From Butyricimonas sp. Marseille-P3923 (lineage in GTDB: Bacteria > Bacteroidota > Bacteroidia > Bacteroidales > Marinifilaceae), in NCBI RefSeq assembly GCF_900184685.1, contig NZ_FXXL01000007.1, positions 744,001 to 808,000 of the forward strand: 64,000 nt of DNA. Direction: 5' to 3'. The position numbers and the translations under genes are program-made. The notes below the pieces were generated by a model. It was given only the letters and a program-made list of their open reading frames with translations, had not been told where the DNA came from and ran no database searches. Below are positions 27,747 to 37,051 of the stretch, piece after piece (the stretch's first letter is position 1; each line of letters begins with the position of its first letter).

Positions 27747-27792
27747 TATAAAGTCCGTAAAATCAAAATATACTGATTTTACAGACTTTATA
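27747..27792. terminator. Long hairpin after the DPP11 gene
   Basis: TATAAAGTCCGTAAAATCA (27747-27765) and TGATTTTACAGACTTTATA (27774-27792) form a 19-bp stem with one G-U position and an 8-base loop. It lies just beyond the stop of the S46 peptidase. The word TATAAAGTCCGTAA recurs in the repeats near 44.5 and 48.4 kb. Confidence 0.6.
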
Positions 27793-27812
27793 AGCAAGTA
27801 TATTGCAAACCT

Positions 27813-29972
27813 CTACCGAATGATCTCCATCTCCTCGATCAGATGTTTTGCCCCGGCGTACTTGTCAATGATGAAAAGCACGAAGCGAATGTCAACCGCA
27901 ATATTCCGACAGATTTCCGGACTGTATTGCATATCCGACATCACACCTTCCCATGCACGGTCAAAATTCAAACCGATTAGGTTACCCTCGGCATCCAATA
28001 CCGGGCTACCGGAGTTACCGCCCGTCGTATGATTGGTAGCAATGAAACAAACCGGTACTTCCCCGTCTTGCGTGTACGGACCGAAATCCCGATTCTTGTA
28101 AAGATCCCGTAATTTTTGAGGTACATCATAATCGTAGATATTCGGGTTATCCTTTTCCATAATCCCTTTCAACGTGGTATACGGCGTGTAATAGACGGCA
28201 TCCAAAGCCTTGTAACCGGACACTTTACCGTAAGCAATTCGTAACGTGGAATTAGCATCCGGATAGAACACTTTATCGGGTTGCATCTCCATCAAACCGG
28301 CCATCCACAACCGATTCAGAGTAACCAACTCCCGTTCTATACGACTTAACTCGGGATTGATTTTTTCGGAACGTAAGTTTTGAATTCCTTCCATCATTTG
28401 GTAAATCGGATCCTTCTCGAGCTTTTTAACCGTTTTGGCGTTCAATTTATCCACGAAGGCCAACAAGCGCTCTTCATGAGTAAAAATGGATTTTTTGAAA
28501 ACATCTGCCGCATGGCGTTCGTAATTATTTCCTTTGATATCACGAATCACTCCCGGAATCCATTGCTCTCCTAAATCCTTGTTATTATACAATTTAAGCA
28601 TTTCAACCAGAATACGTTCATCCGTGGCAGGATCATAATCTTTATAAAAGGACGTCACATAATCTTTTATCGTTTGCTTGAACTTATCCTTGTCCTCAGC
28701 TTTGTCAAAATACTCCAAAGCTCCCTTTATATTCCGGGCCAGACCTATCACTTCAGCACCGTTTAATCCGGCTTCCATCGCGTAAGCCGCGGCAAGAATA
28801 TATTCCTCGCGGGCTGCATATAATTCTTTATAACGATCGGTCAAACCGATATACTGAGATTTCCCGTTCGCTTGTGCCCATTGATTGAAATTCTGTTCCA
28901 GAACACGTTTATTATCCGCCGTGTTGAAACGATCTAATCCCTTAATCTCCCCTTGCCATTTCTTCCATGCGTTAGCCACGTTGGCAGCTTTAGCGGCATA
29001 TTTAATACGTAATAACTCGTCAGACTCCATAGCTGCATTGATCACGTCCAGTTTTGCCGTCCGAATCTTGATCTTGTGCGGGTCTTCCACGTTCGCTATC
29101 TGGTCGATAGCATAAGAAGTCAAGTACTCGTTCGTTGTTCCGGGATAACCGAATACCATAGTAAAATCACCTTCTTTCACACCCCGTGCAGAAACTTTGA
29201 AAAATTTAGCCGGTTTGTAAGGAACATTATTCGGTGAAACCGCTGCCGGTTCATTATCCGGTCCTGCATAAATACGGAGAACGGAAAAATCACCCGTGTG
29301 ACGAGGCCATGTCCAATTATCCGTGTCCCCGCCGAATTTGCCGATAGCCGAGTTAGGAGCACCTACTAAACGTACATCCCGGAAGATTTTGAAAATAGAC
29401 ATGAAATATTGATTCCCGTTGAAATAAGGTTTGATATTTGCTTGTAAATTTGTGCCTTTAACAGCTTCGGCTTCCAACTTACGGCTAATCTCTTTTACCT
29501 TCTCTGCCCGTTCTTGTTCAGACATATTATCGTTCAATGCGGCATTGATTTTATCCGTCACGTCTTCCATTCGCACAAGGATTGAAGCCGTGGTGCCGGG
29601 ATTCATCAACTCTTCTTGTAACGACTTTGCCCAAAAACCGTCACGCAAGTAATTATGTTCCAAACTCGAATGAGCTTGTATCATTCCGAAAGCACAATGA
29701 TGATTGGTTATCATTAATCCTTGGTCACTCACGATTTCCGCAGTACAGAAATGCTGAAAAGGCGACCCCTCTCTTCCCAATCCAACCACGGCATCTTTCA
29801 ACGAAGCCTGATTGATATCGTAAATATCTTCAGCAGTTAGTTTAAAACCGGTCTTTTGCATGTCTTCAATGTTGTATTTTTTCAACAACATCGGGATCCA
29901 CATCCCTTCATCAGCAAAACCCGGTAAGGCAATCAGAATGAAAGCCAAGAAGCATAATGTAATTTTTCTCAT
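27813..29972 (-). CDS. S46 dipeptidyl-peptidase, DPP11-like
   Basis: Exported serine peptidase that releases dipeptides from oligopeptides, typical of proteolytic Bacteroidota. The 719-residue protein has a signal peptide (MRKITLCFLAFILIALPGFA), the catalytic His in MITNHHCAFG (His92), and the serine in TTGGNSGSPV (Ser654). The S1-pocket position is Arg672 in GLNFDRAWEG, the residue that marks DPP11 (preference for Asp/Glu at P1) as against Gly in DPP7. It follows maf by 29 bases on the same strand and ends at a hairpin. Confidence 0.92.
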   Translation of the reverse strand: MRKITLCFLAFILIALPGFADEGMWIPMLLKKYNIEDMQKTGFKLTAEDIYDINQASLKDAVVGLGREGSPFQHFCTAEIVSDQGLMITNHHCAFGMIQAHSSLEHNYLRDGFWAKSLQEELMNPGTTASILVRMEDVTDKINAALNDNMSEQERAEKVKEISRKLEAEAVKGTNLQANIKPYFNGNQYFMSIFKIFRDVRLVGAPNSAIGKFGGDTDNWTWPRHTGDFSVLRIYAGPDNEPAAVSPNNVPYKPAKFFKVSARGVKEGDFTMVFGYPGTTNEYLTSYAIDQIANVEDPHKIKIRTAKLDVINAAMESDELLRIKYAAKAANVANAWKKWQGEIKGLDRFNTADNKRVLEQNFNQWAQANGKSQYIGLTDRYKELYAAREEYILAAAYAMEAGLNGAEVIGLARNIKGALEYFDKAEDKDKFKQTIKDYVTSFYKDYDPATDERILVEMLKLYNNKDLGEQWIPGVIRDIKGNNYERHAADVFKKSIFTHEERLLAFVDKLNAKTVKKLEKDPIYQMMEGIQNLRSEKINPELSRIERELVTLNRLWMAGLMEMQPDKVFYPDANSTLRIAYGKVSGYKALDAVYYTPYTTLKGIMEKDNPNIYDYDVPQKLRDLYKNRDFGPYTQDGEVPVCFIATNHTTGGNSGSPVLDAEGNLIGLNFDRAWEGVMSDMQYSPEICRNIAVDIRFVLFIIDKYAGAKHLIEEMEIIR

Positions 29973-30001
29973 TTACTGGTATTTTAAATAGTTATATATA
30001 T

Positions 30002-30592
30002 TTAGAATTGTAACATTCGCAACGTTTCATACAACTTCTGCACCGGAAGTCCCATGACATTGTAAAACGATCCCTCGATACGTTCGATACCGATGTAACC
30101 AATCCATTCCTGTATACCATAAGCTCCCGCTTTGTCAAAAGGTTTATATGTATCCACGTAATATTCTATTTCTTCGATAGATAGCGCTTTGAAAAATACA
30201 TTTGTAAAAGACGAGAAAGACAATTGTTCGGTACATGTCGTGACGGAAACCCCGGTCACCACCAAATGACGGGCACCGGACAATTCCTGCAACATACGTA
30301 TGGCATCTTCCCGACCGGTAGGTTTACCCAGTATTTTATCATGAATACAAACTACAGTATCGGCAGTAACCAACACTTCATCGGGTTTTAATTCATCTCG
30401 AAAAGCCTCGGCTTTCACCCCTGACAAGTATTCAGGAACTTTCTCCAAAGCCAACCCGTCCGGATATTTTTCTTCTACATCTTTTAATCTAACCTCGAAA
30501 GTAAACCCCGCGTCTTTCATTAATTGTTGTCTTCGGGGAGACGCGGAAGCTAATACAAGTTTATAATTCTTTATAGAGTGCATTTCTGTCAT
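30002..30592 (-). CDS. maf: Maf-like nucleoside triphosphate pyrophosphatase
   Basis: Maf proteins hydrolyse non-canonical or modified NTPs. The 196-residue sequence has LASASPRRQQLM at the N-terminus, VLVTADTVV with the conserved Asp, and the C-terminal GSFYNVMGLPVQKL. Length and motif spacing fit dTTP/UTP pyrophosphatases of the YhdE type. It lies four bases after the UbiA-like gene in a five-gene operon (30.0-33.4 kb). Confidence 0.92.
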   Translation of the reverse strand: MTEMHSIKNYKLVLASASPRRQQLMKDAGFTFEVRLKDVEEKYPDGLALEKVPEYLSGVKAEAFRDELKPDEVLVTADTVVCIHDKILGKPTGREDAIRMLQELSGARHLVVTGVSVTTCTEQLSFSSFTNVFFKALSIEEIEYYVDTYKPFDKAGAYGIQEWIGYIGIERIEGSFYNVMGLPVQKLYETLRMLQF

Positions 30593-30595
30593 AAA

Positions 30596-31531
30596 TTATT
30601 TAAGCGTTGTATGAACAAACAGACTCAGTAACATGCATAAAACCATAAGTGTCCGAATCAATCGTAACTGAACTTTCATACATCCCTTGCGGCGGATAAC
30701 CAGCGCGTACCCGATATAAGGTAAAATTAGAAATATTACCATATATATTCCGGCAAGCACACTTTCCGAGAATTTCCACAAGAAAAACGCAATCAAGGAA
30801 GAAATTACCAGTATCGTCAATCCTGTCAATAAAGTTCGCGTGGCAGAAATTCCCCATTTCACGGGTATTGTAGTGATTCCTTCTGCCCGATCGCCATTCA
30901 CGCTGTAAATATCCTTGTTGATCTCGTATATCAACATGTTAAAGAACAAAAGATACGAGAAACAAAGTGTCCAATAGAATACCGAAGCAAATCCGACATG
31001 GGTTTTCACGACAACATCCGAGTACACGTCACTCAACAGCGGTATTTCAAACGTGATAACCGTCAAAGGAATCAATCCCGCCAAAAAGGCAACGCATAAA
31101 TTACCCCATATAAAATACTTTTTGAAGCGGGAAGAATAAAACCATAGAATAAGGGAAATAATCAAAAATAGAAATACGATTTCACTGTGCTGAATACTTT
31201 GCGCGAGATAAAACGCTATCCCCACGGCAACCACGTTCAACAAGGTATGAAGCGTGATAGCAGTGCGACGACTGATTGTTTTCCCCACAATCACATGCCT
31301 GCTACCCGAAATCCGGTCAGCCTTGGTATCAAAATAGTCGTTTATCACGTAAGCAGCCGATACCAGACAACACACGGCAATCACCAGAAGCGAAAAATCA
31401 CGTTCCGGCATTTGTAACGAGAAGCCTTCCTTGTTCAAGACAGGCAGAACAACCAGATAACGCGTGGTATACATCGTGAATGCCGTGAAAGCAATTGTTC
31501 TTAATCGTATTAATTTGAAAATTTCCAACAT
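30596..31531 (-). CDS. UbiA-family prenyltransferase
   Basis: The 311-residue membrane protein has about eight or nine hydrophobic helices and the two Asp-rich motifs of UbiA enzymes: NDYFDTKADR near residue 65 and NKDIYSVNGDRAEG near residue 205. These bind the prenyl diphosphate. Family members of this kind are usually annotated as geranylgeranylglycerol-phosphate geranylgeranyltransferase-like, but the acceptor is not known here. It sits between the KdsC-like phosphatase and maf in a conserved Bacteroidota gene order. Confidence 0.88.
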   Translation of the reverse strand: MLEIFKLIRLRTIAFTAFTMYTTRYLVVLPVLNKEGFSLQMPERDFSLLVIAVCCLVSAAYVINDYFDTKADRISGSRHVIVGKTISRRTAITLHTLLNVVAVGIAFYLAQSIQHSEIVFLFLIISLILWFYSSRFKKYFIWGNLCVAFLAGLIPLTVITFEIPLLSDVYSDVVVKTHVGFASVFYWTLCFSYLLFFNMLIYEINKDIYSVNGDRAEGITTIPVKWGISATRTLLTGLTILVISSLIAFFLWKFSESVLAGIYMVIFLILPYIGYALVIRRKGCMKVQLRLIRTLMVLCMLLSLFVHTTLK

Positions 31532-31548
31532 ACGTCAGTTATTTGTCA

Positions 31549-32076
31549 TTACATGCATTTCACGTGACACTGGGTATCCATCCATTCCCCTTTGGCTTTC
31601 AGTACTTGGGCTACAACATCACGCACGCATCCCAATCCACCCGGGGTATCTGATATATAGCGTGAAATCGATTTGATTTCCTCGCAAGCATCTGCCGGAC
31701 ATACAGGCATTCCCACTATCGTCATCACGTTGTAGTCTGGTATATCATCCCCCATATACATCACGTTTTCAGGATTCAAATTATATTTTTCGAGAAACTC
31801 GTTCAACGCTTCCACCTTGTTTGCCACCCCTAAATAGACTTCCGTAACGCCCAACTTGTTAAAACGTTCCTTTACCCCGGGAGCATAACCACCGGAAATA
31901 ATACACACGGGATATCCTTTTTTCACGCAATACATCATGGCATAACCGTCTTTCGTGCAAGATGTCCGTACCAAATCTCCCTCCGGGGTTATGTTCATCT
32001 CGTGACGAGAGAAAACACCATCCACGTCAAACGCGAAAGCTTCCACTTTTTTCAATTCTTCTTTGAACAGTTTCAT
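31549..32076 (-). CDS. KdsC-like HAD phosphatase
   Basis: The 175-residue enzyme is a C0-type HAD phosphatase: AFDVDGVFS (nucleophile Asp and acid Asp), CIISGG (motif II), a Lys near VANKVEAL, and YMGDDIPDYNVM (motif III). This form is typical of KDO-8-phosphate phosphatase. No other KDO gene is adjacent, so other sugar phosphates remain possible. It is in the operon between DUF2520 and UbiA genes. Confidence 0.85.
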   Translation of the reverse strand: MKLFKEELKKVEAFAFDVDGVFSRHEMNITPEGDLVRTSCTKDGYAMMYCVKKGYPVCIISGGYAPGVKERFNKLGVTEVYLGVANKVEALNEFLEKYNLNPENVMYMGDDIPDYNVMTIVGMPVCPADACEEIKSISRYISDTPGGLGCVRDVVAQVLKAKGEWMDTQCHVKCM

Positions 32077-32097
32077 GTTATATCATTTTAATTTTAT

Positions 32098-32937
32098 CTA
32101 CCATAATGTCGGCATATCCACGCTTTCCGCGGGAGATGCTTTCGAATCATCCGTTCCCTCTTTCACTTGCGCCTCTTTGATTCCGTCCGACAATAACGTG
32201 TATATCTTCAATAAATCTTTATTATTCTTCAACATGCTCTTGTGCATATTCATAATTCCCTCGTCTCCCCGTCTTGCAGGTCCGGTTTGTGCTTCTTCCG
32301 GCGTCAACAACATCACTTTGTGCGCAGTTTCGAATATCAACGGACGCAACATCGCGAATGACAATCCATGTTCTTCCAGCAATTTTCCCGCCACACTATA
32401 CAAATAATTCGGGAAATTGCAGGCAAAAACGGCAGCGAGGTGTAATTCTTTGCGCTGCATAGAATTTATCGCGTATATTTTACCGGATAACTTCTCTGCC
32501 AACATCTTGATTTTTCCTAAAACATTCGGCGAACTCCCCTCGATACACAAAGGAATCTCATCAAAATCCAAATCCCTTTTTTTCGAAAAAGTCTGAACCG
32601 GATACAGTACACCATAATTCTTTGAGTAAGGCTTGAGTATATCCATCGGCAAACTTCCGGAAGTATGTAGTAACAACGCTTCTTCTTTAATTCTAATTGT
32701 CTTTAACAAAGACGCTAACGAATCATCACTTACACAAAATATATAAATATCTCCATCGGGATAAATCTCGCTCATTTCTGCCGTGTAGGCTATTCCCGTT
32801 TTCATTCCCAGCAGGCGGGCGGATTCAAGCGTGCGGCTGTATATCTGACATAAATTCTCCCCTGCTTTTAATAAGGCTGCCGCTAAATGATGTGCCACGT
32901 TTCCCGCTCCAATCAATATGATTCTCTCTTGTTCCAT
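32098..32937 (-). CDS. Rossmann-fold DUF2520 protein
   Basis: The 279-residue protein has an N-terminal NADP-binding fold (IILIGAGNVAHHLAAAL) and a C-terminal helical DUF2520 domain (GPARRGDEGIMNMHKSM). It resembles prephenate dehydrogenase or ProC-like oxidoreductases but its reaction is unknown. It is placed in the conserved order hypothetical-DUF2520-HAD-UbiA-maf; the gene starts two bases after the preceding stop. Confidence 0.82.
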   Translation of the reverse strand: MEQERIILIGAGNVAHHLAAALLKAGENLCQIYSRTLESARLLGMKTGIAYTAEMSEIYPDGDIYIFCVSDDSLASLLKTIRIKEEALLLHTSGSLPMDILKPYSKNYGVLYPVQTFSKKRDLDFDEIPLCIEGSSPNVLGKIKMLAEKLSGKIYAINSMQRKELHLAAVFACNFPNYLYSVAGKLLEEHGLSFAMLRPLIFETAHKVMLLTPEEAQTGPARRGDEGIMNMHKSMLKNNKDLLKIYTLLSDGIKEAQVKEGTDDSKASPAESVDMPTLW

Positions 32938-32939
32938 AA

Positions 32940-33419
32940 CTAATAAGCAATATTTTTAGGTGGTAAAACCCCACTTTTCAACGCTTCCAGCAAGCGTTCG
33001 CATGCTTTGCATATATCCTCGTAAAAAATCTCTGATATCAACACCAATTTCCCGTTGGTCATTTGCAAATGCTTATACCCGTTGGTATTTTCCGATTGAT
33101 TCAATAGAATCAAATCCCCACCGGGAATAAACGTGTGAGTCATTTGGTTGCGTAGTTTATCATACAGGAAAGAATTGTCATTCAATTGGCGGTAACGTCC
33201 CCCGAACAATTTCTTCACGGCAAGAGAAAAACGTTTGGCCGATTGTCCCTTGGCCTTCATAGGTTTGTTATCCAAGAAACTCCCCAATACCTCAATAGCC
33301 TGTCCCATGATGACAAACTGCATGTATGACAGCCCGACACCTTGTAATTTAGCAATTTCTTTTTCAACCACTTCACGCAAAAAATGCTCGCTTCTTTCTA
33401 TTTGTTCTTCTGCTTCCAT
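32940..33419 (-). CDS. Conserved hypothetical protein, first gene of the maf operon
   Basis: The 159-residue helical protein has no recognised domain. The N-terminal part is acidic, a central part is basic (RFSLAVKKLFGGRYRQL), and it lacks signal and membrane segments. The next gene, DUF2520, starts two bases after its stop, so the two are coupled. Nothing in the sequence suggests a catalytic site. Confidence 0.7.
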   Translation of the reverse strand: MEAEEQIERSEHFLREVVEKEIAKLQGVGLSYMQFVIMGQAIEVLGSFLDNKPMKAKGQSAKRFSLAVKKLFGGRYRQLNDNSFLYDKLRNQMTHTFIPGGDLILLNQSENTNGYKHLQMTNGKLVLISEIFYEDICKACERLLEALKSGVLPPKNIAY

Positions 33420-33504
33420 ATCATAGTCAAAAGTAACGCGAATAATCGAAAGTTACAAATATGATTTTTATAAACATTTCTGTCTATATAATCGTTTTAA
33501 ACCA

Positions 33505-33512
33505 TAAATTTG
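33505..33512 (+). promoter_or_regulatory. Minus-7 box of the class IV aminotransferase gene
   Basis: TAAATTTG fits TAnnTTTG, 27 bases before the ATG. AAGGAG (33526-33531) is a good ribosome binding site that supports the start at 33539. Confidence 0.5.
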
Positions 33513-33538
33513 CACCGCGATAACTAAGGAGATAAATT

Positions 33539-34327
33539 ATGATGCTATTTAACAACCAACCGATAGATAATAAAGAATATTCCGAAGATATTTTAAATCA
33601 CGGATTAAGTATATATGAAGTCTGCCGAGTTTTTAGAGGCAATGTCATTTTTATGAATGACAACTTGTTAAGGTTGGATAATTCAATTAAAAAATCAGGT
33701 CTGGATATAGACTTGACAACCTTGCGCGTGGAAGAAAAACTGAAGCGTTTGATTGAACTCGAACATATCAAGGAAGGTAATATAAAATATGTACTACACG
33801 TTTCCCCCACGGGAATTGACGAGTATGTTTACCAGATAAAACACTCCTACCCGAGAGAAGAAGACTATCAGCACGGAGTTGACACGGTAACTTGCCGTGC
33901 CATGCGGGAAAACGCCGAGGTCAAATACATTAATTCCGGTTTGCGGGAAATGACAAATAAAATCATCGGCGAACAAGGCGTACACGAGGTATTACTCATT
34001 GACAACGAGAATTTTATCACGGAAGGCTCTCGCTCCAACGTATTTTTTATCAAAGACAATACCTTGTTCACGGCACCACTCCCTCATGTATTACCCGGAA
34101 CAAGTCGCAAGCGGGTACTGATCATCTGTCAGGGAAATAACATCCGGGTTGAAGAAAAACGAGTGGCTTACAAAGACTTATCCACTTATGAAGCAGCCTT
34201 CATCACGGGTACTTCTCCATTGGTATTGCCCATATTGCATATAGACAATATTACCTTTGATCCTCACCATCCTCTGCTTGTCCGAGTTATGGAATATTAC
34301 TTCGATTTGTTAAATAAGAATTTTTAG
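33539..34327 (+). CDS. PLP-dependent class IV aminotransferase
   Basis: The 262-residue protein has the fold shared by branched-chain aminotransferase, D-amino acid aminotransferase and aminodeoxychorismate lyase. The PLP lysine is probably in EVKYINSGLR, and the PLP-nitrogen Glu lies in FITEGSRSNVFF. It is shorter than full BCAT (about 300-360), closer to aminodeoxychorismate lyase or D-amino acid aminotransferase. No pab or ilv gene is nearby, so the substrate stays open. It is monocistronic with a terminator behind it. Confidence 0.82.
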   Translation: MMLFNNQPIDNKEYSEDILNHGLSIYEVCRVFRGNVIFMNDNLLRLDNSIKKSGLDIDLTTLRVEEKLKRLIELEHIKEGNIKYVLHVSPTGIDEYVYQIKHSYPREEDYQHGVDTVTCRAMRENAEVKYINSGLREMTNKIIGEQGVHEVLLIDNENFITEGSRSNVFFIKDNTLFTAPLPHVLPGTSRKRVLIICQGNNIRVEEKRVAYKDLSTYEAAFITGTSPLVLPILHIDNITFDPHHPLLVRVMEYYFDLLNKNF

Positions 34328-34380
34328 AACTGTTTTACACGAATTTGTTTTGATAGGAAATACATTTTTCTTAATATTGC

Positions 34381-34426
34381 AAGCGTAACATCCTTTTGTC
34401 ATAGAATGTTACGCTTTGATTTTTTA
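34381..34426 (+). terminator. Intrinsic terminator after the aminotransferase gene
   Basis: AAGCGTAACAT (34381-34391) pairs perfectly with ATGTTACGCTT (34406-34416), followed by TGATTTTTT. It lies just 11 bases before the next start, which therefore should have its own or a weak promoter. Confidence 0.88.
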
Positions 34427-34436
34427 ATAGCATATA

Positions 34437-35804
34437 ATGAAATACACGATACTACTGATATTAATTTTTGTTGTACTTATTACTATCCCTTGGAAATCTC
34501 ACCCCGAAAAGATCCAAGTTGAAGAAATTCCCCCTCAGGATACGTTAGCCATAGCCATACATGATTTATTCACCAATGAATATTCCGATCTTGACGAAAC
34601 CAAACGTTTAGATAATACCATCGAACGATTTATGCGTCAATGGGAAATAAAAGGTGCATCGTTGGCGATTATGAAAGACGGGAAATTAATTTACAGTAAA
34701 GGATACGGGTATGCGGATGAAGAAAACGGAATAAAAACAGACGTGAATCATATCTTCCGTATTGCTTCGGTTTCCAAATTAATCACCGCGGCAGGCATCA
34801 TGAAGTTAGTCGAAAATGGCAAACTATCTTTGGATGACAAGGTTTTCGGAGAGGACGGGATATTGAACGACACGACGCTATATTACCCGATCAAGGATAA
34901 AAGAGCCAAAAACATTACCGTTGAAAATTTGCTCCGGCATCAAGGTGGTTTCACCGCACGTTACGGAGATCCGATGTTCAATCCCGTGGATATCGCGAAG
35001 AAAATGGATGTTCCCGCACCTGCCGACCTCAACACGGTTATCAAGTTCGTATTATCAAGACGTTTGGGTTTTACTCCCGGCACAAGTACCAATTATTCCA
35101 ATGTGGGGTATGGTATCCTGACCAAGATCATCGAGCAAGTTGCCGGGGAAGATTACGAACGCTTCATTCAGGATAATATCTTAATCCCCGCAGGATGTTA
35201 TGATATGCATCTGGCACATAATCTTTATGAAGAACGTTATTTGAACGAGGTACGTTACTACGAACAGGCGGATGCCGATCTAATCCGTGCCTGTGATGGT
35301 AGAGATACCTTACTCCCTCGCAGTAACGGCGGAAATAACATAGAAGCTCTTTCCGGAGCCGGTGGTTGGGTAGCCTCTCCTACTGAATTATTATGTTTCT
35401 TGGCCGCGATAGACGGGGACGATTCCTATCCGGATGTATTAAGTCAGAACAGCATCAACACCATGGTTAGTTGCCCGGGTTTCTCTTTGCCTATCGGTTG
35501 GATGAAAACAAATGGTCGCGGAGATTGGTTACGTTCCGGTACATTGGCTGGCACCAGTGCAATGCTCAAGCGTCAACATGATGGTTTTTGTTGGGCTTTC
35601 GTGACAAACACAAGTAATTGGACCGGACCTCATTTCCCGCAGAAAATAGAAAGCATGGTATACCAAGCAATGAACCGGGTAAAAGAATGGCCGGACAGAA
35701 ATTTGTTCGATCCTGCCTATTGCAAAAACTTCCATGACAAGAAAAAACTGTTGGCAGACGATAGAAGCACAAAATTCGGACCTCCCTTGCCCGATAATAT
35801 TTAA
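34437..35804 (+). CDS. Beta-lactamase-family serine hydrolase
   Basis: The 455-residue protein has an N-terminal hydrophobic segment (YTILLILIFVVLITIPW) that anchors or exports it, then a class C beta-lactamase/DD-peptidase fold: the SxxK motif in RIASVSKLIT and the YxN motif in NYSNVGYG, with LSGAGGW further on. These proteins include esterases and D-peptidases, and most do not give drug resistance. Substrate unknown. The glycerate kinase gene starts three bases after its stop. Confidence 0.88.
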   Translation: MKYTILLILIFVVLITIPWKSHPEKIQVEEIPPQDTLAIAIHDLFTNEYSDLDETKRLDNTIERFMRQWEIKGASLAIMKDGKLIYSKGYGYADEENGIKTDVNHIFRIASVSKLITAAGIMKLVENGKLSLDDKVFGEDGILNDTTLYYPIKDKRAKNITVENLLRHQGGFTARYGDPMFNPVDIAKKMDVPAPADLNTVIKFVLSRRLGFTPGTSTNYSNVGYGILTKIIEQVAGEDYERFIQDNILIPAGCYDMHLAHNLYEERYLNEVRYYEQADADLIRACDGRDTLLPRSNGGNNIEALSGAGGWVASPTELLCFLAAIDGDDSYPDVLSQNSINTMVSCPGFSLPIGWMKTNGRGDWLRSGTLAGTSAMLKRQHDGFCWAFVTNTSNWTGPHFPQKIESMVYQAMNRVKEWPDRNLFDPAYCKNFHDKKKLLADDRSTKFGPPLPDNI

Positions 35805-35807
35805 GCG

Positions 35808-36932
35808 ATGAACTTTTTGAACGGACGTCATATTCTGATCGCTCCCAATGCTTTCAAAGGGAGTATAAATGCTTTTGATTTTTGTAAAGTCGTGGCGGCG
35901 GAATTTGAAGAATGTGGCTTGTCTACCGTGTCGCTCCCGCTGGGTGATGGCGGCGATGGAACTGCCGAAATAATTGCATGGTATTTAGACGCGATTCCCG
36001 TTAAAACGCTGACAAAAGATGCATTGGGAAGAGAGCATACCGCATCCTATTTTATGCATGAAAATACCGCTATCATAGAACTTGCGGCTGCCTGCGGTCT
36101 GAAACACTTGAAACGGGAAGAATATGACATTTTAAACGCAACTACAACCGGATTCGGAATATTAATAAACCATGCAATAGCACACGGGGCAAAGGAATTA
36201 ATTCTTTGTGTCGGGGGAAGCGCCAGTGTTGATGGCGGTACCGGGGCTCTTTTGGAAATGGGTTTGACAATTGTAGACGAGGATAGTAAAAACAATAACC
36301 ATATTACAGATATTAAGGATATTGACATAGAATACTTACAGCAAAAATTTAAAGATATCCGTATAACTATTCTTTGCGATGTTGACAATCCGCTTTGCGG
36401 GCCGAAAGGAGCCGCATCCGTGTTTGGTCCACAGAAAGGTGCCTCTCCCGAACAAGTTATCATGCTGGATAAACAATTGCGTTATTTTGCCGATTTACTA
36501 CACGCTAAAACAGGCAAAGAAGTGTATAACTTGAAACATGGCGGTGCGGCGGGAGGCATCACGGCAGCCATGTATGCCTTGTTGAATGCCCGTCTTGTAT
36601 CCGGCTCATCATATTGCCTTTCTCTCGCCCGTTTCCGGGAACATCTATCCGGAGCGGTTGTCGTCATCACGGGGGAAGGTAAAATTGATCTACAATCGCT
36701 TTATGGCAAGATACCCGGTACGGTAGCTTCCTTGTGCAGAGAGCGAAATATACCGGTTTACGCTATTGTAGGACTCGCTGAAAAACAGGCAATTCCCTAT
36801 TTCGACAAAGTGTTCACCTTGGTCACTTATGCCCGTTCCGTACACGACTCCATCACGAATACCTCCCATTACTTGAAACTGGCGGTACAAGCGATGATTG
36901 ATACTTTATATTTATCGGCTTATTCGGATTGA
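35808..36932 (+). CDS. Glycerate kinase
   Basis: The 374-residue enzyme phosphorylates glycerate (GlxK/GarK family). Typical motifs are APNAFKGSINA at the N-terminus, SLPLGDGGDGTAEI, and VVITGEGKIDLQSLYGKIPG in the C-terminal half. Length matches the family. It starts three bases after the serine hydrolase gene and is probably cotranscribed. Confidence 0.94.
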   Translation: MNFLNGRHILIAPNAFKGSINAFDFCKVVAAEFEECGLSTVSLPLGDGGDGTAEIIAWYLDAIPVKTLTKDALGREHTASYFMHENTAIIELAAACGLKHLKREEYDILNATTTGFGILINHAIAHGAKELILCVGGSASVDGGTGALLEMGLTIVDEDSKNNNHITDIKDIDIEYLQQKFKDIRITILCDVDNPLCGPKGAASVFGPQKGASPEQVIMLDKQLRYFADLLHAKTGKEVYNLKHGGAAGGITAAMYALLNARLVSGSSYCLSLARFREHLSGAVVVITGEGKIDLQSLYGKIPGTVASLCRERNIPVYAIVGLAEKQAIPYFDKVFTLVTYARSVHDSITNTSHYLKLAVQAMIDTLYLSAYSD

Positions 36933-37051
36933 TTCTCTATTACAAATAAATTATCACTTTTTCTTTGAGTTTTGCTTACAATTTATAAATTTTGCAGCCT
37001 CAAAACGTGCGAAAAAGAATAATTATTAATATAAATATAACAGTTAGAACT

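Noticed and set aside
34437-35804. Beta-lactam resistance enzyme
   Set aside because: SxxK and YxN motifs are common to esterases and DD-peptidases; no ampR-like regulator or specific residues for lactamase were seen.
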